A DNA stretch of 64,000 nucleotides, taken from positions 62,001-126,000 of the forward strand of contig QCBM01000002.1 of NCBI GenBank assembly GCA_003281605.1, read 5' to 3'. Position 1 is the stretch's first letter, and each line of letters begins with the position of its first letter. This DNA is from Prochlorococcus sp. AG-347-I06 (GTDB taxonomy: Bacteria > Cyanobacteriota > Cyanobacteriia > PCC-6307 > Cyanobiaceae). The translations under genes and the position numbers were made by a program. This document shows, one piece after another, positions 46,770 to 57,359 of this stretch. The notes under the pieces were generated by a model. That model ran no database searches. It was given only the letters and a program-made list of their open reading frames with translations, and had not been told where the DNA came from.

Positions 46770-46798
46770 ATTAAATCTCGATTTCAACAAAAAATCAA
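46770..46798 (-). promoter_or_regulatory. Candidate rpoB promoter
   Basis: On the minus strand TTGATT (46798-46793) and TTTAAT (46775-46770) are separated by exactly 17 bp, matching sigma-70 consensus at four of six and five of six positions. The predicted start would give a leader of about 85 nt before rpoB. The 46678-46912 spacer contains no open frame of note. Confidence 0.4.
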
Positions 46799-46912
46799 TT
46801 TAATTAGATGAATTAAATTTTGTTTAATGCTGAAAAATCATTAACTGTGTAAGTTAGAAGCTAAAAAATTAAGAAAAATTTCCAGTAATTCCTTATATTA
46901 ACAGCTGCTCCG

Positions 46913-47707
46913 TCAAATTAACAAGTCAAATTTAAACAAATCTTCAGCATTCTTAGATGACTCTTTAGCAATTGTGTTAAATTCTGTAGATCTTAAATCT
47001 GCCATAAATTTTGCAATATTTTCAACAAATGCAGGTTCATTTCTTTTACCTCTATAAGGGACAGGAGCTAAGAATGGCGAATCAGTTTCGATTAAATATT
47101 TATCATTTGGGACTATTTTGGCACACTCGTGAATTTCATGTGCTTTTGGGAACGTTAATATTCCACTAAAACTGATGTAAAACCCAAGATCCAAGAATTG
47201 CTTCATTTCATTTGGAGTTCCTGTCCAACAATGAAGCACACCATCAGGACATTTCCCTTTATTAGAGAGATCACTACATATCTCAATCATTTCATTTGCA
47301 GCATCTCTGCAATGGATAATTACAGGTAATTTAAGTTCATAAGCTAACTCCATTTGCGGAATAAGTGCCTCAATTTGCTGAGTTTTATTTTGATTTTTAA
47401 AGAAATCCAAACCTAATTCCCCAATAGCTACAACTCTTCTATCTTCTTGAGCTGATTTTCTTAAAAGAGATTTTGAACTTTGTTCCCATTTTTTTGCTTC
47501 TAGAGGATGCAATCCAACTGAATAGTAAATTTCATTAAATTCATGAGATATTTTTTTTAACTTAGGAATTTCTGTTAATTCACAACAAGCATGAACTAAT
47601 TTTTTTATGCCTTTTGAACGTAGCCTTAAAACAACATCTTCAAGATCTCTCTCAAAATTTTCAAATATTAAATGACAGTGTGAATCAATGAGTTCTATGT
47701 TGCTCAT
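46913..47707 (-). CDS. tatD: TatD family metal-dependent hydrolase
   Basis: This 264-residue TIM-barrel DNase/hydrolase has the metal ligands in IDSHCHLIFENF, GELGLDFF, PVIIHCRDAANEM, VLHCWTG and the late LIETDSPFLAPVPYRGKRNEPAF, all in order. Family members are 3'-5' exonucleases or quality-control DNases; the substrate here is not shown. It is 17 bp downstream of rpsT and likely shares its transcript. Confidence 0.94.
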   Translation of the reverse strand: MSNIELIDSHCHLIFENFERDLEDVVLRLRSKGIKKLVHACCELTEIPKLKKISHEFNEIYYSVGLHPLEAKKWEQSSKSLLRKSAQEDRRVVAIGELGLDFFKNQNKTQQIEALIPQMELAYELKLPVIIHCRDAANEMIEICSDLSNKGKCPDGVLHCWTGTPNEMKQFLDLGFYISFSGILTFPKAHEIHECAKIVPNDKYLIETDSPFLAPVPYRGKRNEPAFVENIAKFMADLRSTEFNTIAKESSKNAEDLFKFDLLI

Positions 47708-47724
47708 AATTCTTTCATGCCTTT

Positions 47725-48018
47725 TTACTTTGTGGTTAGAGTAGTTTTTACAAAATTATTAATTTTTGATTTTCTATTAGCTCCATTATTCTTGTGAAGA
47801 ACATTTTTTTTAACTGCTTTATCAATTAAACTGAAGGCATTATTAAGGCTTGTATTGACTAAATTTTTATTTTCCTCGTTTGGTTCTTTTTTATATTTTT
47901 CACAATTTTCTAGAGTTTTTTTAGTCAAAGTTTTTACTGTAGATTTGTATGACTTATTGATTAAACGATTTCTTTCTGCAATTTGTATTCTCTTTTTTGC
48001 TGATTTGTTATTGGCCAC
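47725..48018 (-). CDS. rpsT: 30S ribosomal protein S20
   Basis: This 97-residue, very basic helical protein begins MANNKSAKKRIQIAERNRLINKSYKSTVKT, the standard S20 start. It ends with a helix containing NAFSLIDKAVKKNVLHKNNGANRKSKI. It binds the 5' domain of 16S rRNA. It is divergent from hisD with a 122-bp spacer and precedes tatD. Confidence 0.98.
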   Translation of the reverse strand: MANNKSAKKRIQIAERNRLINKSYKSTVKTLTKKTLENCEKYKKEPNEENKNLVNTSLNNAFSLIDKAVKKNVLHKNNGANRKSKINNFVKTTLTTK

Positions 48019-48079
48019 AGAGGGTACATAAATATAAGATTTCCATCATAACAAATAAATCGACTACTAATCAATCATA

Positions 48080-48085
48080 TATAAT
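48080..48085 (+). promoter_or_regulatory. -10 box candidate for hisD
   Basis: A perfect TATAAT stands 55 bp before the hisD ATG, predicting a leader of nearly 50 nt. No clear -35 box is present, as is common in this lineage. Confidence 0.35.
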
Positions 48086-48140
48086 TTTAAAAGATTATTA
48101 AATTGGGTTTTGAGCCTTTCAATTTGAAAAAATTAAGCAT

Positions 48141-49427
48141 ATGAAGATAATAAATAATAAAACAGAAGCTATTGAAGAATTAAAAAGGATTTCTACCCGA
48201 ACTAATTCAGAAAACAATAATAGGATAAATACAATTGTTGAAGAAATTCTTCAAGAGGTAAAAATTTCTGGAGATAAAGCAGTAGAAAAATATACCAAAA
48301 AATTTGATGGTTTCGATCCTAACCCTATGCAAGTGAATGCGGATCAAATCAAGAATGCATGGGATACAATTGATAGCAATTTGAAACACTCACTTGAGGA
48401 AGCTCATAAAAGAATTCAAAAATTCCATGAAAAAGAAATTCCTCAATCTTTCACAATAAAAGGTGAATATGGTGATATTGTCCAAAGAAGATGGAAACCA
48501 GTTAAAAATGCAGGTATTTATATTCCTGGAGGAAGAGCTGCTTATCCAAGTACTGTATTAATGAATGCAATTCCAGCAAAAGTTGCAGGAGTAAAAGAAA
48601 TCATAATGGTATCTCCTGGGAATAAAGAAGGGGAAATAAACAAAACTGTTTTAGCTGCAGCTCACTTATCAGGTATCAATAAAGTATTTAGGATTGGAGG
48701 AGCTCAAGCAATTGGTGCATTAGCATTTGGCACAAATCAAATCAATAAAGTTGATGTTATTTCAGGTCCAGGGAATATATATGTTACGACTGCAAAAAAA
48801 CTCATTTATGGCTCTACAGGAATTGATTCATTGGCTGGTCCAAGTGAAATATTAATCATTGCAGATGAAACAGCTCAAAGCACTCATATAGCATCTGATC
48901 TACTAGCGCAAGCAGAACATGATCCTTTGGCTTCGGCAATACTACTAACTACATCAAATAACCAGGCAAAAGAAGTTTTAGAAGAACTTTATAAAAAAAT
49001 AGATGATCATCCAAGAAAAGAAATTTGCATGCAATCAATAAAGAATTGGGGTTCAATTGTGATTTGCGAGAATTCTGAACAATGTGTTGAACTAAGTAAT
49101 AACTTCGCCCCTGAACATCTAGAAATTCTTACTGTTGAGCCAAAAAAAATTCTTGCAGGTATAGAGAATGCAGGAGCTATTTTTTTAGGAAAATGGACTC
49201 CAGAAGCTGTTGGAGATTATCTTGCTGGACCAAATCATACTTTACCGACATCAGGTAATTCTAGATTTAGCGGTTCTTTAGGGGTTGAAACTTTTATGAA
49301 AAATTCTTCAATAATAGAATTTAATGAAGAAAGTTTAAAAGTTAATAGTATTGATATTATTAATCTAGCTAAAAGTGAGGGCTTACATAGTCACGCTAAC
49401 TCAGTGCAAATAAGATTTGAAGATTAG
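48141..49427 (+). CDS. hisD: Histidinol dehydrogenase
   Basis: This 428-residue zinc enzyme oxidises histidinol to histidine in two NAD-dependent steps. It has [69 protein letters not shown] and NFAPEHLEI, with the zinc and catalytic His/Glu residues in the last regions. Length is normal. Its stop codon overlaps that of rpiA on the other strand by TTAG. No other his genes are nearby, in line with dispersed his genes in cyanobacteria. Confidence 0.97.
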   Translation: MKIINNKTEAIEELKRISTRTNSENNNRINTIVEEILQEVKISGDKAVEKYTKKFDGFDPNPMQVNADQIKNAWDTIDSNLKHSLEEAHKRIQKFHEKEIPQSFTIKGEYGDIVQRRWKPVKNAGIYIPGGRAAYPSTVLMNAIPAKVAGVKEIIMVSPGNKEGEINKTVLAAAHLSGINKVFRIGGAQAIGALAFGTNQINKVDVISGPGNIYVTTAKKLIYGSTGIDSLAGPSEILIIADETAQSTHIASDLLAQAEHDPLASAILLTTSNNQAKEVLEELYKKIDDHPRKEICMQSIKNWGSIVICENSEQCVELSNNFAPEHLEILTVEPKKILAGIENAGAIFLGKWTPEAVGDYLAGPNHTLPTSGNSRFSGSLGVETFMKNSSIIEFNEESLKVNSIDIINLAKSEGLHSHANSVQIRFED

Positions 49428-50137
49428 CTAGCTCTTGAGGGTGAGTAAACCACTGGAGTATTGTTTTCAATTTTACCAACTAATACTTTATCTGTAAGAT
49501 CAACAAATAATCCATTTTCTAATACTCCTGGAATATTATTAATCGTCATTTCAATGTCTTTTGGATTATTAATGCCATCATCAAATAATACATCTAAGAT
49601 GAGATTACCTTGGTCAGTAACAATTGGGCCAGCTTTTTTAGTAGCCATCCTTAAAGTAGAACTACCTTTCATCTCTGAGATAGCTTCCTGAACTTGCTTC
49701 CAAGCATTTGGAAGAACTTCTACAGGTAAAGGAAAAGATAGATTTAAATTTTGTACAAGTTTAGTTTCATCAACAACAATCAGCAATTTATCAGATTTAG
49801 ATGCTACTAACTTTTCTCTCACATGGCATGCTCCTCCCCCTTTAATTAATTGAAATCCTGGATCAACTTCATCTGCTCCATCAATAGCTAAATCAATTTG
49901 GGATACAGAAGCTAAATCGATAAGCGGAATATTCAGTTCAAGCGCTAAAACTTCTGATTGAAAAGAAGTTGCAACACCTCTTATATTTTGGAGTTTCCCA
50001 GAACGCATTTCATCCGCAAGGCTTTTTATCATTAACGCAGCTGTAGATCCAGAACCTAATCCAAGAATCATGTCACTTTTTACTTCCCTTATTGCTGCAT
50101 CAGCAACAACTTGTTTCATTTGAGTTTGTGAATCCAA
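49424..50137 (-). CDS. rpiA: Ribose-5-phosphate isomerase A
   Basis: This 237-residue enzyme interconverts ribose 5-phosphate and ribulose 5-phosphate in the Calvin cycle and pentose phosphate pathway. It shows the phosphate-binding [12 protein letters not shown], the [27 protein letters not shown] catalytic loop, and [15 protein letters not shown]. All match RpiA closely. The gene is 47 bp downstream of the Deg protease gene on the same strand. Confidence 0.97.
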   Translation of the reverse strand: MDSQTQMKQVVADAAIREVKSDMILGLGSGSTAALMIKSLADEMRSGKLQNIRGVATSFQSEVLALELNIPLIDLASVSQIDLAIDGADEVDPGFQLIKGGGACHVREKLVASKSDKLLIVVDETKLVQNLNLSFPLPVEVLPNAWKQVQEAISEMKGSSTLRMATKKAGPIVTDQGNLILDVLFDDGINNPKDIEMTINNIPGVLENGLFVDLTDKVLVGKIENNTPVVYSPSRAS

Positions 50138-50184
50138 AATCTTTTTCTCTGATGGTTATAGATTATTAAATTTCAATGGGAGCT

Positions 50185-51315
<1,131 letters not shown>

Positions 51316-51473
51316 TTAATTAATAGTTTTGAGTTTATTTAATAAATCTAATTGAAGAAAGAGATTATTGTTGTTTTTTTGTTTACATCCATAAAATGCA
51401 AATTTTTAAATTTTTCTGTAGAAAAAACTTCTTAATGTGTGAAAATAAATTTTAAATAAATTTATAAATAAAT

Positions 51474-51941
51474 TTGAATCAAGAAAACAAAAGTAAACTA
51501 AACGCTTTATTAAAAAAAGTTGCTAATGAGCGGGATTTAGAAATCTGCGGTTTAAATATACAAACTAATCAAAAGCCAATTGTGATTGAAATAACTATAA
51601 AAAAAACTAATGGGCAGGACATTTCCTTAGATGATTGTGCGCTATTTAATACCCCAGCATCTGACGAAATAGAAAAATCAAATCTTTTTAAATGTTCATA
51701 TGTGTTAGAAATTAGTAGTCAAGGGGTCAGTGATGAACTAACCTCAGAAAGAGACTTCAAAACTTTTAAAGGTTTTCCAGTTAATGTTGAGTTAAACCAA
51801 AAGAATTCAAAAATAAAATTTCTAAATGGTTTACTTTATGAAAAGTCTAAAGATTATTTAGCCATTAACATAAAAGGTAAGATTAAAAAAATCCCTTTTG
51901 ATGAAGTACTAAAAATTAGTCTTTGTACATTAAAAGATTAA
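51474..51941 (+). CDS. rimP: Ribosome maturation factor RimP
   Basis: This 155-residue protein starts at a TTG. It has the RimP arrangement: an N-terminal alpha-beta domain ([19 protein letters not shown], then [11 protein letters not shown]) and [30 protein letters not shown], which corresponds to the family's LEVSSPGLDRPL region. A C-terminal SH3-like barrel follows. It helps mature the 30S subunit. It is first in rimP-nusA-ylxR-infB, an order conserved across bacteria, which supports the call despite divergence. A 6-bp hairpin (51411-51426) lies in its leader. Confidence 0.88.
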   Translation: MNQENKSKLNALLKKVANERDLEICGLNIQTNQKPIVIEITIKKTNGQDISLDDCALFNTPASDEIEKSNLFKCSYVLEISSQGVSDELTSERDFKTFKGFPVNVELNQKNSKIKFLNGLLYEKSKDYLAINIKGKIKKIPFDEVLKISLCTLKD

Positions 51942-51975
51942 TTATTTTCAACCATTATTAAATTTCCCATCATAG

Positions 51976-53379
51976 ATGGCATTAGTTATTCTCCCAGGTT
52001 TAAGCAATCTCATTGAAGACATTAGTGAGGAAAAAAAGTTACCTCCTAGTATCGTGGAATTAGCCTTACGCGAAGCTTTATTAAAAGGATACGAAAAATA
52101 TAGAAAAACTTTTTACATTGGAGTTAATCCAGATCCATTTGATGAAGAATATTTCAGTAATTTTGATGTTGGACTAGATCTAGATGAAGAAGGTTATAGG
52201 ATATTGTCGAGTAAAATAATTGTTGAAGAAGTTGAGAGCGAAGATCATCAAATATCTCTTGTAGAAGTTAAACAAGTAGCTGAAGATGCTCAAATAGGTG
52301 ACACAGTTGTTTTAGACGTTACTCCAGAAAAAGAGGATTTTGGGCGAATGGCTGCTTCAACAACAAAGCAAGTTTTAGCCCAAAAATTAAGAGATCAACA
52401 ACGAAAAATGATCCAAGAAGAATTTGCGGATTTGGAAGATCCTGTTTTAACTGCACGAGTTATAAGATTTGAAAGACAATCAGTCATTATGGGAGTAAGT
52501 TCGGGCATTGGTAGACCTGAAGTAGAGGCCGAACTTCCCAAAAGAGATCAATTACCAAATGATAATTATAGAGCAAATGCAACTTTCAAAGTTTTTTTGA
52601 AAGAAGTTAGCGAAATTGCAAGAAAAGGACCGCAACTTTTTGTAAGTAGAGCAAATGCTGGTTTAGTGGTTTACTTATTTGAAAATGAAGTACCGGAAAT
52701 TCAAGAAGGTACAGTGAAAATTGTTGCTGTTTCAAGAGAAGCCAACCCACCTTCAAGAGCTGTTGGGCCAAGAACAAAAGTAGCTGTTGATAGTGCCGAA
52801 GAAGAAGTGGACCCAGTTGGTGCCTGTATTGGAGCTAGAGGAGCAAGAATTCAACAAGTAGTTAATGAATTAAGAGGAGAAAAAATTGATGTTATTAAAT
52901 GGTCATCTAATCCAATACAGTATATTTTAAACTCTTTAAGTCCTGCGAAAGTCGATCAAGTAAGACTTGTAGATCCAGCAGGGCAACATGCACACGTACT
53001 GGTTCCTCCTGATCAATTAAGTCTCGCAATTGGTAGAGAAGGTCAAAATGTAAGACTTGCCGCAAGATTAACTGGTTGGAAGATTGATGTTAAAAATTCA
53101 CATGAATACGATCAGGAAGCAGAAGATGCTGCAGTCTCTGAATTAATCATTCAAAGAGAAGAGGAAGAGAATCTCCAGAGAGAAGCTGAACTAAGATTAG
53201 AAGCAGAACAAGCTGAGCGTGCTGCAGAAGATGCAAGATTAAGAGAGCTTTATCCCCTTCCTGAAGATGAAGAAGAATATGGAGAGGAACAATACGAAGG
53301 AGAAGAATTCACAGATAATGATCAATTAGAGAATCTTCAGGATACTGAGATATCTGCCAAAGAGGAGAAAAAACGGTGA
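51976..53379 (+). CDS. nusA: Transcription termination/antitermination protein NusA
   Basis: This 467-residue RNA-polymerase-binding protein has an N-terminal domain (ALVILPGLSNLIEDISEEKKLPPSIVELALREALLKGYEK) and an S1 domain (about 130-200). Two KH domains follow, with RGPQLFVSRANAGLVVYLFENEVPEI before them and VGACIGARGARIQQVVNELRGEKIDVI and SLAIGREGQNVRLAARLTGWKIDV within them. The last 70 residues are highly acidic and low in complexity, taking the place of the AR repeats of E. coli. The stop overlaps the ylxR start. Confidence 0.96.
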   Translation: MALVILPGLSNLIEDISEEKKLPPSIVELALREALLKGYEKYRKTFYIGVNPDPFDEEYFSNFDVGLDLDEEGYRILSSKIIVEEVESEDHQISLVEVKQVAEDAQIGDTVVLDVTPEKEDFGRMAASTTKQVLAQKLRDQQRKMIQEEFADLEDPVLTARVIRFERQSVIMGVSSGIGRPEVEAELPKRDQLPNDNYRANATFKVFLKEVSEIARKGPQLFVSRANAGLVVYLFENEVPEIQEGTVKIVAVSREANPPSRAVGPRTKVAVDSAEEEVDPVGACIGARGARIQQVVNELRGEKIDVIKWSSNPIQYILNSLSPAKVDQVRLVDPAGQHAHVLVPPDQLSLAIGREGQNVRLAARLTGWKIDVKNSHEYDQEAEDAAVSELIIQREEEENLQREAELRLEAEQAERAAEDARLRELYPLPEDEEEYGEEQYEGEEFTDNDQLENLQDTEISAKEEKKR

Positions 53380-53648
53380 TACAACAAATCCCTGTTTTGC
53401 GTGTATGCATTTCATGTAGAAAAACATATGACAGGAAAGATCTTTTAAAGATTACTAAAGATCATAAGCAAGGCATCATGCTTCAAAAGGGAATGGGGAG
53501 ATCAGCTTACATTTGCAAGTCAAAAAAATGCTACTCAGATTCAAAGATCAAAAAAAAGCTTCAAAAAGCTTTAAAAACATTTTTGGAACCTGAATTTGTT
53601 GAAATTTTTGAAAAAGAAATTTCAAGCTACAATAACTATCCCCATTAA
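53376..53648 (+). CDS. ylxR: YlxR family (DUF448) protein
   Basis: This 90-residue basic protein has the DUF448 signature LRVCISCRKTYDRKDLLKI and GRSAYICKSKKCYSDS, with paired cysteines, and a long Lys-rich helix. Relatives are small nucleic-acid-binding proteins in the nusA-infB operon. Here the start overlaps nusA by four bases. The ribosomal L7Ae-like gene that often follows it in other bacteria is absent; infB comes next after 56 bp. Confidence 0.93.
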   Translation: MIQQIPVLRVCISCRKTYDRKDLLKITKDHKQGIMLQKGMGRSAYICKSKKCYSDSKIKKKLQKALKTFLEPEFVEIFEKEISSYNNYPH

Positions 53649-53704
53649 GGGAATATAATTAAATTAAATCCTCTTCTATTTTAAAAGAGTACAAATCAGA
53701 TTAA

Positions 53705-56700
53705 ATGACTATCAGCGATAAAATCAGAATTTACGAACTTTCCAGAGACTTAAATCTGGAAAATAAAGATATATTGGATGCCGCGCAAAAACTTTCAATT
53801 TCAGTAAAAAGCCATAGCAGTTCTATAAGTGCAGAAGAGGCAAAAAAAATTAAAAATCTTATTAATCAAAAGAATTCAGATAAAAAAATACTTTCCATTA
53901 ATAAACCTTCAATTAAAAAAGATAATTTCAAACAAAACAAAGAAGATAAATCTCCTCTTATTTCTTCTAAAAAAGGGACACCTCTCAAAGATAATGCAAA
54001 CATAAAACCCTTATTGATAAAACCACTTAACAAGCCTGAGAGTGTAAAAATAATTTCAAATCAAATTCAAAATCCCAATAAACCTAATACAATTAATAGT
54101 TCACAATCTCGAGCAAATCTTACAAATAAAAATATAAATATTAAAACTTCACAGAATTTAAACCAAAATAAAAAAACTTTCGAAAATAATACAACCCCGC
54201 CTATCAAAAGCCCGGCAAAACCACCTATTCAATTAATTGCAAAGCCTAAAAATATAAATAATAATTTTAAGTCTAATGAATCTTCCCAGAACATCTCAAG
54301 TGCAGGAGATAAAAGAAGACTATCAAACAAACCTGATCAAAATACGAACAAACCTAAAACAAAAAATTATAACAATAGAATGAAAACACCTGAGCTCGTA
54401 GGAGCTCCAATAAGAAGAGAAGATCCAAAAATAAATCCTAATAAGCAAAATAATAAGCAAAACATTGCTTTTAAACAAACTGGCTCAAACAGACTTGATT
54501 CTCCCAACAGACCTGGCATGCCCAATAGGCCTGGTTTAAGAAACAAACCCTCAGATCAAGGCAGACCTGGCTCATTTAATAGGCAAGGCAATCCCAATAG
54601 AGCTGGCATGCCCAATAATAGGCCTGGTTCAAAATTCAATGGCCAAAATTCCTCTGGGATAAGGAAGCCAGTATCACCTAACGAACTTTTACAACTTCAA
54701 AAAAATAATAACTCTGAGAAAGACAAACAAGATATAAAGAATAACGCTAAACAAAATATCAATGCACCTAATCAGAAGGCTAAATCGCCTAATAATCGTC
54801 CAAATGCTACTCCAAGTTCCAAAAAACCTCCTCATAGAGCATTTTCAAATAGTTCAAAGAAACCTGGAAAGACAGACTGGGATGATAGCGCAAAACTTGA
54901 AGCATTAAGAAGTAAAAATCCTCAAAAACAAAGGCAGAAAGTTCATATTATTGGTGAAAATGATGATTCATTAACATCTGAAACCAGTGGATATTCAGGT
55001 GAGAAAATTTCAATTTTATCAGCAAGTCTGGCGCGTCCTAAGAAAGAAAAGTCTGAAGAAACTAAATCTCAAAAATCTATCAAACAATTTAAGAAGAAGA
55101 AAAAAGAGACCACAAGACAAAGGCAGAAAAGGAGAGCAATGGAATTAAAGGCTGCCAAAGAGGCGAAACAAGTAAGACCTGAAATGATAATAGTTCCCGA
55201 GGAGAATTTAACTGTTCAAGAATTAGCTGATAAATTAAGCCTTGAAAGTTCTGAAATAATAAAATCTCTTTTCTTCAAAGGCATAACGGCAACTGTTACT
55301 CAATCACTTGACTTAGCTACTATCGAAACAGTAGCAGAAGAATTTGGTGTGCCTGTTTTACAAGATGATATCCAAGAAGCTGCTGAGAAAACAGTTGATA
55401 TGATTGAATCTGATGATATTGATAATCTAATAAGAAGACCGCCTGTTATCACAGTGATGGGTCATGTAGATCATGGCAAAACAAGTCTTTTAGATTCCAT
55501 CAGAGAATCAAGAGTAGCTTCGGGAGAAGCAGGGGGCATCACTCAACACATAGGAGCTTATCAAGTTGAATTTGAACATGAATCTCAAAAGAAAAAATTA
55601 ACTTTTCTTGATACCCCTGGTCATGAAGCCTTTACTGCAATGAGAGCAAGGGGTACAAAGGTTACAGATGTAGCTGTTCTTGTAGTTGCTGCAGATGATG
55701 GTTGCAGGCCTCAAACGCTAGAGGCTATCAGTCATGCAAGAGCTGCAAAAGTACCAATAGTTGTTGCAATAAATAAAATTGACAAAGAAGGGGCTTCTCC
55801 AGACAGAGTAAAACAGGAACTATCAGAAAAAGATTTAATTGCTGAAGATTGGGGAGGCGATACAGTGATGGTTCCAGTAAGTGCTATCAAAAAACAAAAC
55901 ATTGATAAATTACTCGAAATGATCTTATTAGTTTCAGATGTAGAAGATCTACAAGCTAACCCTGATAGATTTGCAAAAGGTACTGTTATTGAAGCCCACC
56001 TAGACAAAGCAAAAGGACCTGTGGCTACTTTGTTAGTACAAAATGGAACCTTGAAATCTGGAGATGTTTTAGCTGCGGGTTCAGTCCTTGGAAAAATTAG
56101 AGCAATGGTTGATGAACATGGTAATAGAATCAAAGAAGCAGGGCCATCATTCCCAGTGGAAGCGCTAGGATTCAGTGAAGTACCTACTGCAGGGGATGAA
56201 TTCGAAGTCTACCCTGATGAGAAAACTGGTCGAGCCATTGTCGGAGAAAGGGCAACAAATGCTAGAGCCACAAAATTAGCTCAGCAAATGGCCTCTAGAA
56301 GAGTTAGCTTATCATCCTTATCAACTCAAGCAAATGATGGAGAACTTAAGGAGTTAAACTTAATTCTTAAGGCTGATGTTCAAGGTAGTGTTGAAGCAAT
56401 ATTAGGATCACTAGAACAATTACCAAAAAATGAAGTTCAAGTCAGAGTCCTACTTTCTGCTCCTGGAGAAATAACTGAGACAGATATCGATCTCGCTGCT
56501 GCATCTGGGTCAGTAATCATTGGATTTAACACTTCATTGGCTTCTGGCGCGAAGAGAGCAGCTGATGCTAATGACGTTGACATAAGAGAATATGAAGTAA
56601 TTTATAAGCTCTTAGAAGATATTCAGTTAGCAATGGAGGGGTTACTTGAACCCGATCTCGTCGAAGAATCATTAGGGCAAGCCGAAGTTAGAGCAACTTT

Positions 56701-56962
56701 CTCAGTTGGTAAAGGAGCTATAGCAGGCTGTTATATACAAACTGGTAAATTGCAAAGGAATTGTTCTCTGAGAGTTATTAGATCAGAGAAAGTAATATTT
56801 GAGGGTAATTTAGACTCTCTAAAAAGAGCTAAAGATGATGTAAAAGAAGTAAATACAGGATTTGAATGTGGAGTTGGCTGCGATAAATTCTCTTCATGGA
56901 TTGAAGGAGATGTAATCGAAGCATTCAAGTTTGTCACCAAAAAAAGGACCTTATCACAATAA
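53705..56962 (+). CDS. infB: Translation initiation factor IF-2
   Basis: This 1085-residue GTPase positions initiator tRNA. The N-terminal 490 residues are a disordered, Asn/Lys/Pro-rich region with a small IF2N domain at the start and a repetitive Arg-Pro-Gly-Asn stretch near 267-308. A second IF2N domain lies at about 505-560. The G domain starts near 580 with [17 protein letters not shown], then [20 protein letters not shown] and NKIDKE, followed by the beta-barrel and C-terminal fMet-tRNA-binding domains. The core is normal; the N-terminal extension is typical of cyanobacteria. Confidence 0.98.
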   Translation: MTISDKIRIYELSRDLNLENKDILDAAQKLSISVKSHSSSISAEEAKKIKNLINQKNSDKKILSINKPSIKKDNFKQNKEDKSPLISSKKGTPLKDNANIKPLLIKPLNKPESVKIISNQIQNPNKPNTINSSQSRANLTNKNINIKTSQNLNQNKKTFENNTTPPIKSPAKPPIQLIAKPKNINNNFKSNESSQNISSAGDKRRLSNKPDQNTNKPKTKNYNNRMKTPELVGAPIRREDPKINPNKQNNKQNIAFKQTGSNRLDSPNRPGMPNRPGLRNKPSDQGRPGSFNRQGNPNRAGMPNNRPGSKFNGQNSSGIRKPVSPNELLQLQKNNNSEKDKQDIKNNAKQNINAPNQKAKSPNNRPNATPSSKKPPHRAFSNSSKKPGKTDWDDSAKLEALRSKNPQKQRQKVHIIGENDDSLTSETSGYSGEKISILSASLARPKKEKSEETKSQKSIKQFKKKKKETTRQRQKRRAMELKAAKEAKQVRPEMIIVPEENLTVQELADKLSLESSEIIKSLFFKGITATVTQSLDLATIETVAEEFGVPVLQDDIQEAAEKTVDMIESDDIDNLIRRPPVITVMGHVDHGKTSLLDSIRESRVASGEAGGITQHIGAYQVEFEHESQKKKLTFLDTPGHEAFTAMRARGTKVTDVAVLVVAADDGCRPQTLEAISHARAAKVPIVVAINKIDKEGASPDRVKQELSEKDLIAEDWGGDTVMVPVSAIKKQNIDKLLEMILLVSDVEDLQANPDRFAKGTVIEAHLDKAKGPVATLLVQNGTLKSGDVLAAGSVLGKIRAMVDEHGNRIKEAGPSFPVEALGFSEVPTAGDEFEVYPDEKTGRAIVGERATNARATKLAQQMASRRVSLSSLSTQANDGELKELNLILKADVQGSVEAILGSLEQLPKNEVQVRVLLSAPGEITETDIDLAAASGSVIIGFNTSLASGAKRAADANDVDIREYEVIYKLLEDIQLAMEGLLEPDLVEESLGQAEVRATFSVGKGAIAGCYIQTGKLQRNCSLRVIRSEKVIFEGNLDSLKRAKDDVKEVNTGFECGVGCDKFSSWIEGDVIEAFKFVTKKRTLSQ
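54503..54627 (+). repeat. Degenerate repeats inside infB encoding Asn-Arg-Pro-Gly-rich sequence
   Basis: A unit near 54503-54534 (CCCAACAGACCTGGCATGCC and onward) recurs at 54593-54627 with small changes, and shorter AGGCCTGG/AGACCTGG units lie between. They encode [10 protein letters not shown]-type segments. This is in-frame low-complexity expansion in the disordered N-terminal region of IF-2, not a mobile repeat. Confidence 0.7.
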
Positions 56963-56978
56963 TTAAACCTCTAGTTTA

Positions 56979-57227
56979 TTAATCTTTATTTCTGTCAAAG
57001 ATTAATAAAGTAGGAAATATTACACAAGCACCCAATTGTATAAGAAGGTTATTTAGCTGTAATTCAGTTCCATTCGCAATTCTAGAAAGCATTATTAGAA
57101 GCCCCAAAAATGCAGAACCGCTGAAAGCTATCCACAATATTCTTCTCAATCCCTTGAAAGGAGCTTGGGATTCCTTTAATAATTTCTTTTTCAATTCAGG
57201 ATCTATTTTTGACATAAATTCTTTCAA
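56979..57227 (-). CDS. DUF3493 family membrane protein
   Basis: This 82-residue protein begins with a charged segment (ELKKKLLKESQAPFKGLRRILW), which is the DUF3493 signature. Two hydrophobic stretches follow (ILWIAFSGSAFLGLLIMLSRIA and LLIQLGACVIFPTLLIF). The plant relative LPA3 is implicated in photosystem II assembly, so a thylakoid role is possible. A methionine four residues in may be the real start. It is convergent with infB at 16 bp. Confidence 0.75.
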   Translation of the reverse strand: MKEFMSKIDPELKKKLLKESQAPFKGLRRILWIAFSGSAFLGLLIMLSRIANGTELQLNNLLIQLGACVIFPTLLIFDRNKD

Positions 57228-57269
57228 TTATAAAATTAAGTCTATATGAAAAATTCAATATTTAATTTG

Positions 57270-57341
57270 GCCGGTGTAGCTCAGCGGTAGAGCAACTGTC
57301 TCGTAAACAGTAGGTCATTGGTTCAATTCCAATTATCGGCA
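57270..57341 (+). tRNA. tRNA-Thr (CGU anticodon)
   Basis: A 72-nt cloverleaf is present. The acceptor stem GCCGGTG pairs with TATCGGC with two wobble pairs, the D arm is AGCTCAGCGGTAGAGC, and the anticodon stem ACTGT/ACAGT encloses loop CTCGTAA with anticodon CGT. The T arm has the invariant GGTTCAATTCC. The 3' CCA is not encoded. It reads ACG codons. A glycosyltransferase gene begins 18 bp downstream on the same strand. Confidence 0.95.
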
Positions 57342-57359
57342 CTTTCATCGCAAATTAAA

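Noticed and set aside
46678-46912. Small gene or ribosomal-protein-type leader upstream of rpoB
   Set aside because: No open frame of useful length and no clear structured leader were seen; only a promoter-like pair of boxes is reported.
55732-56133. 133-residue frame antisense to infB
   Set aside because: It lies opposite the conserved G domain region of IF-2 and shows no independent family features; it is a reverse shadow of codon bias.
57318-57359. Longer start for the GT39 gene
   Set aside because: The upstream start lies inside tRNA-Thr, so the ATG at 57360 is preferred.
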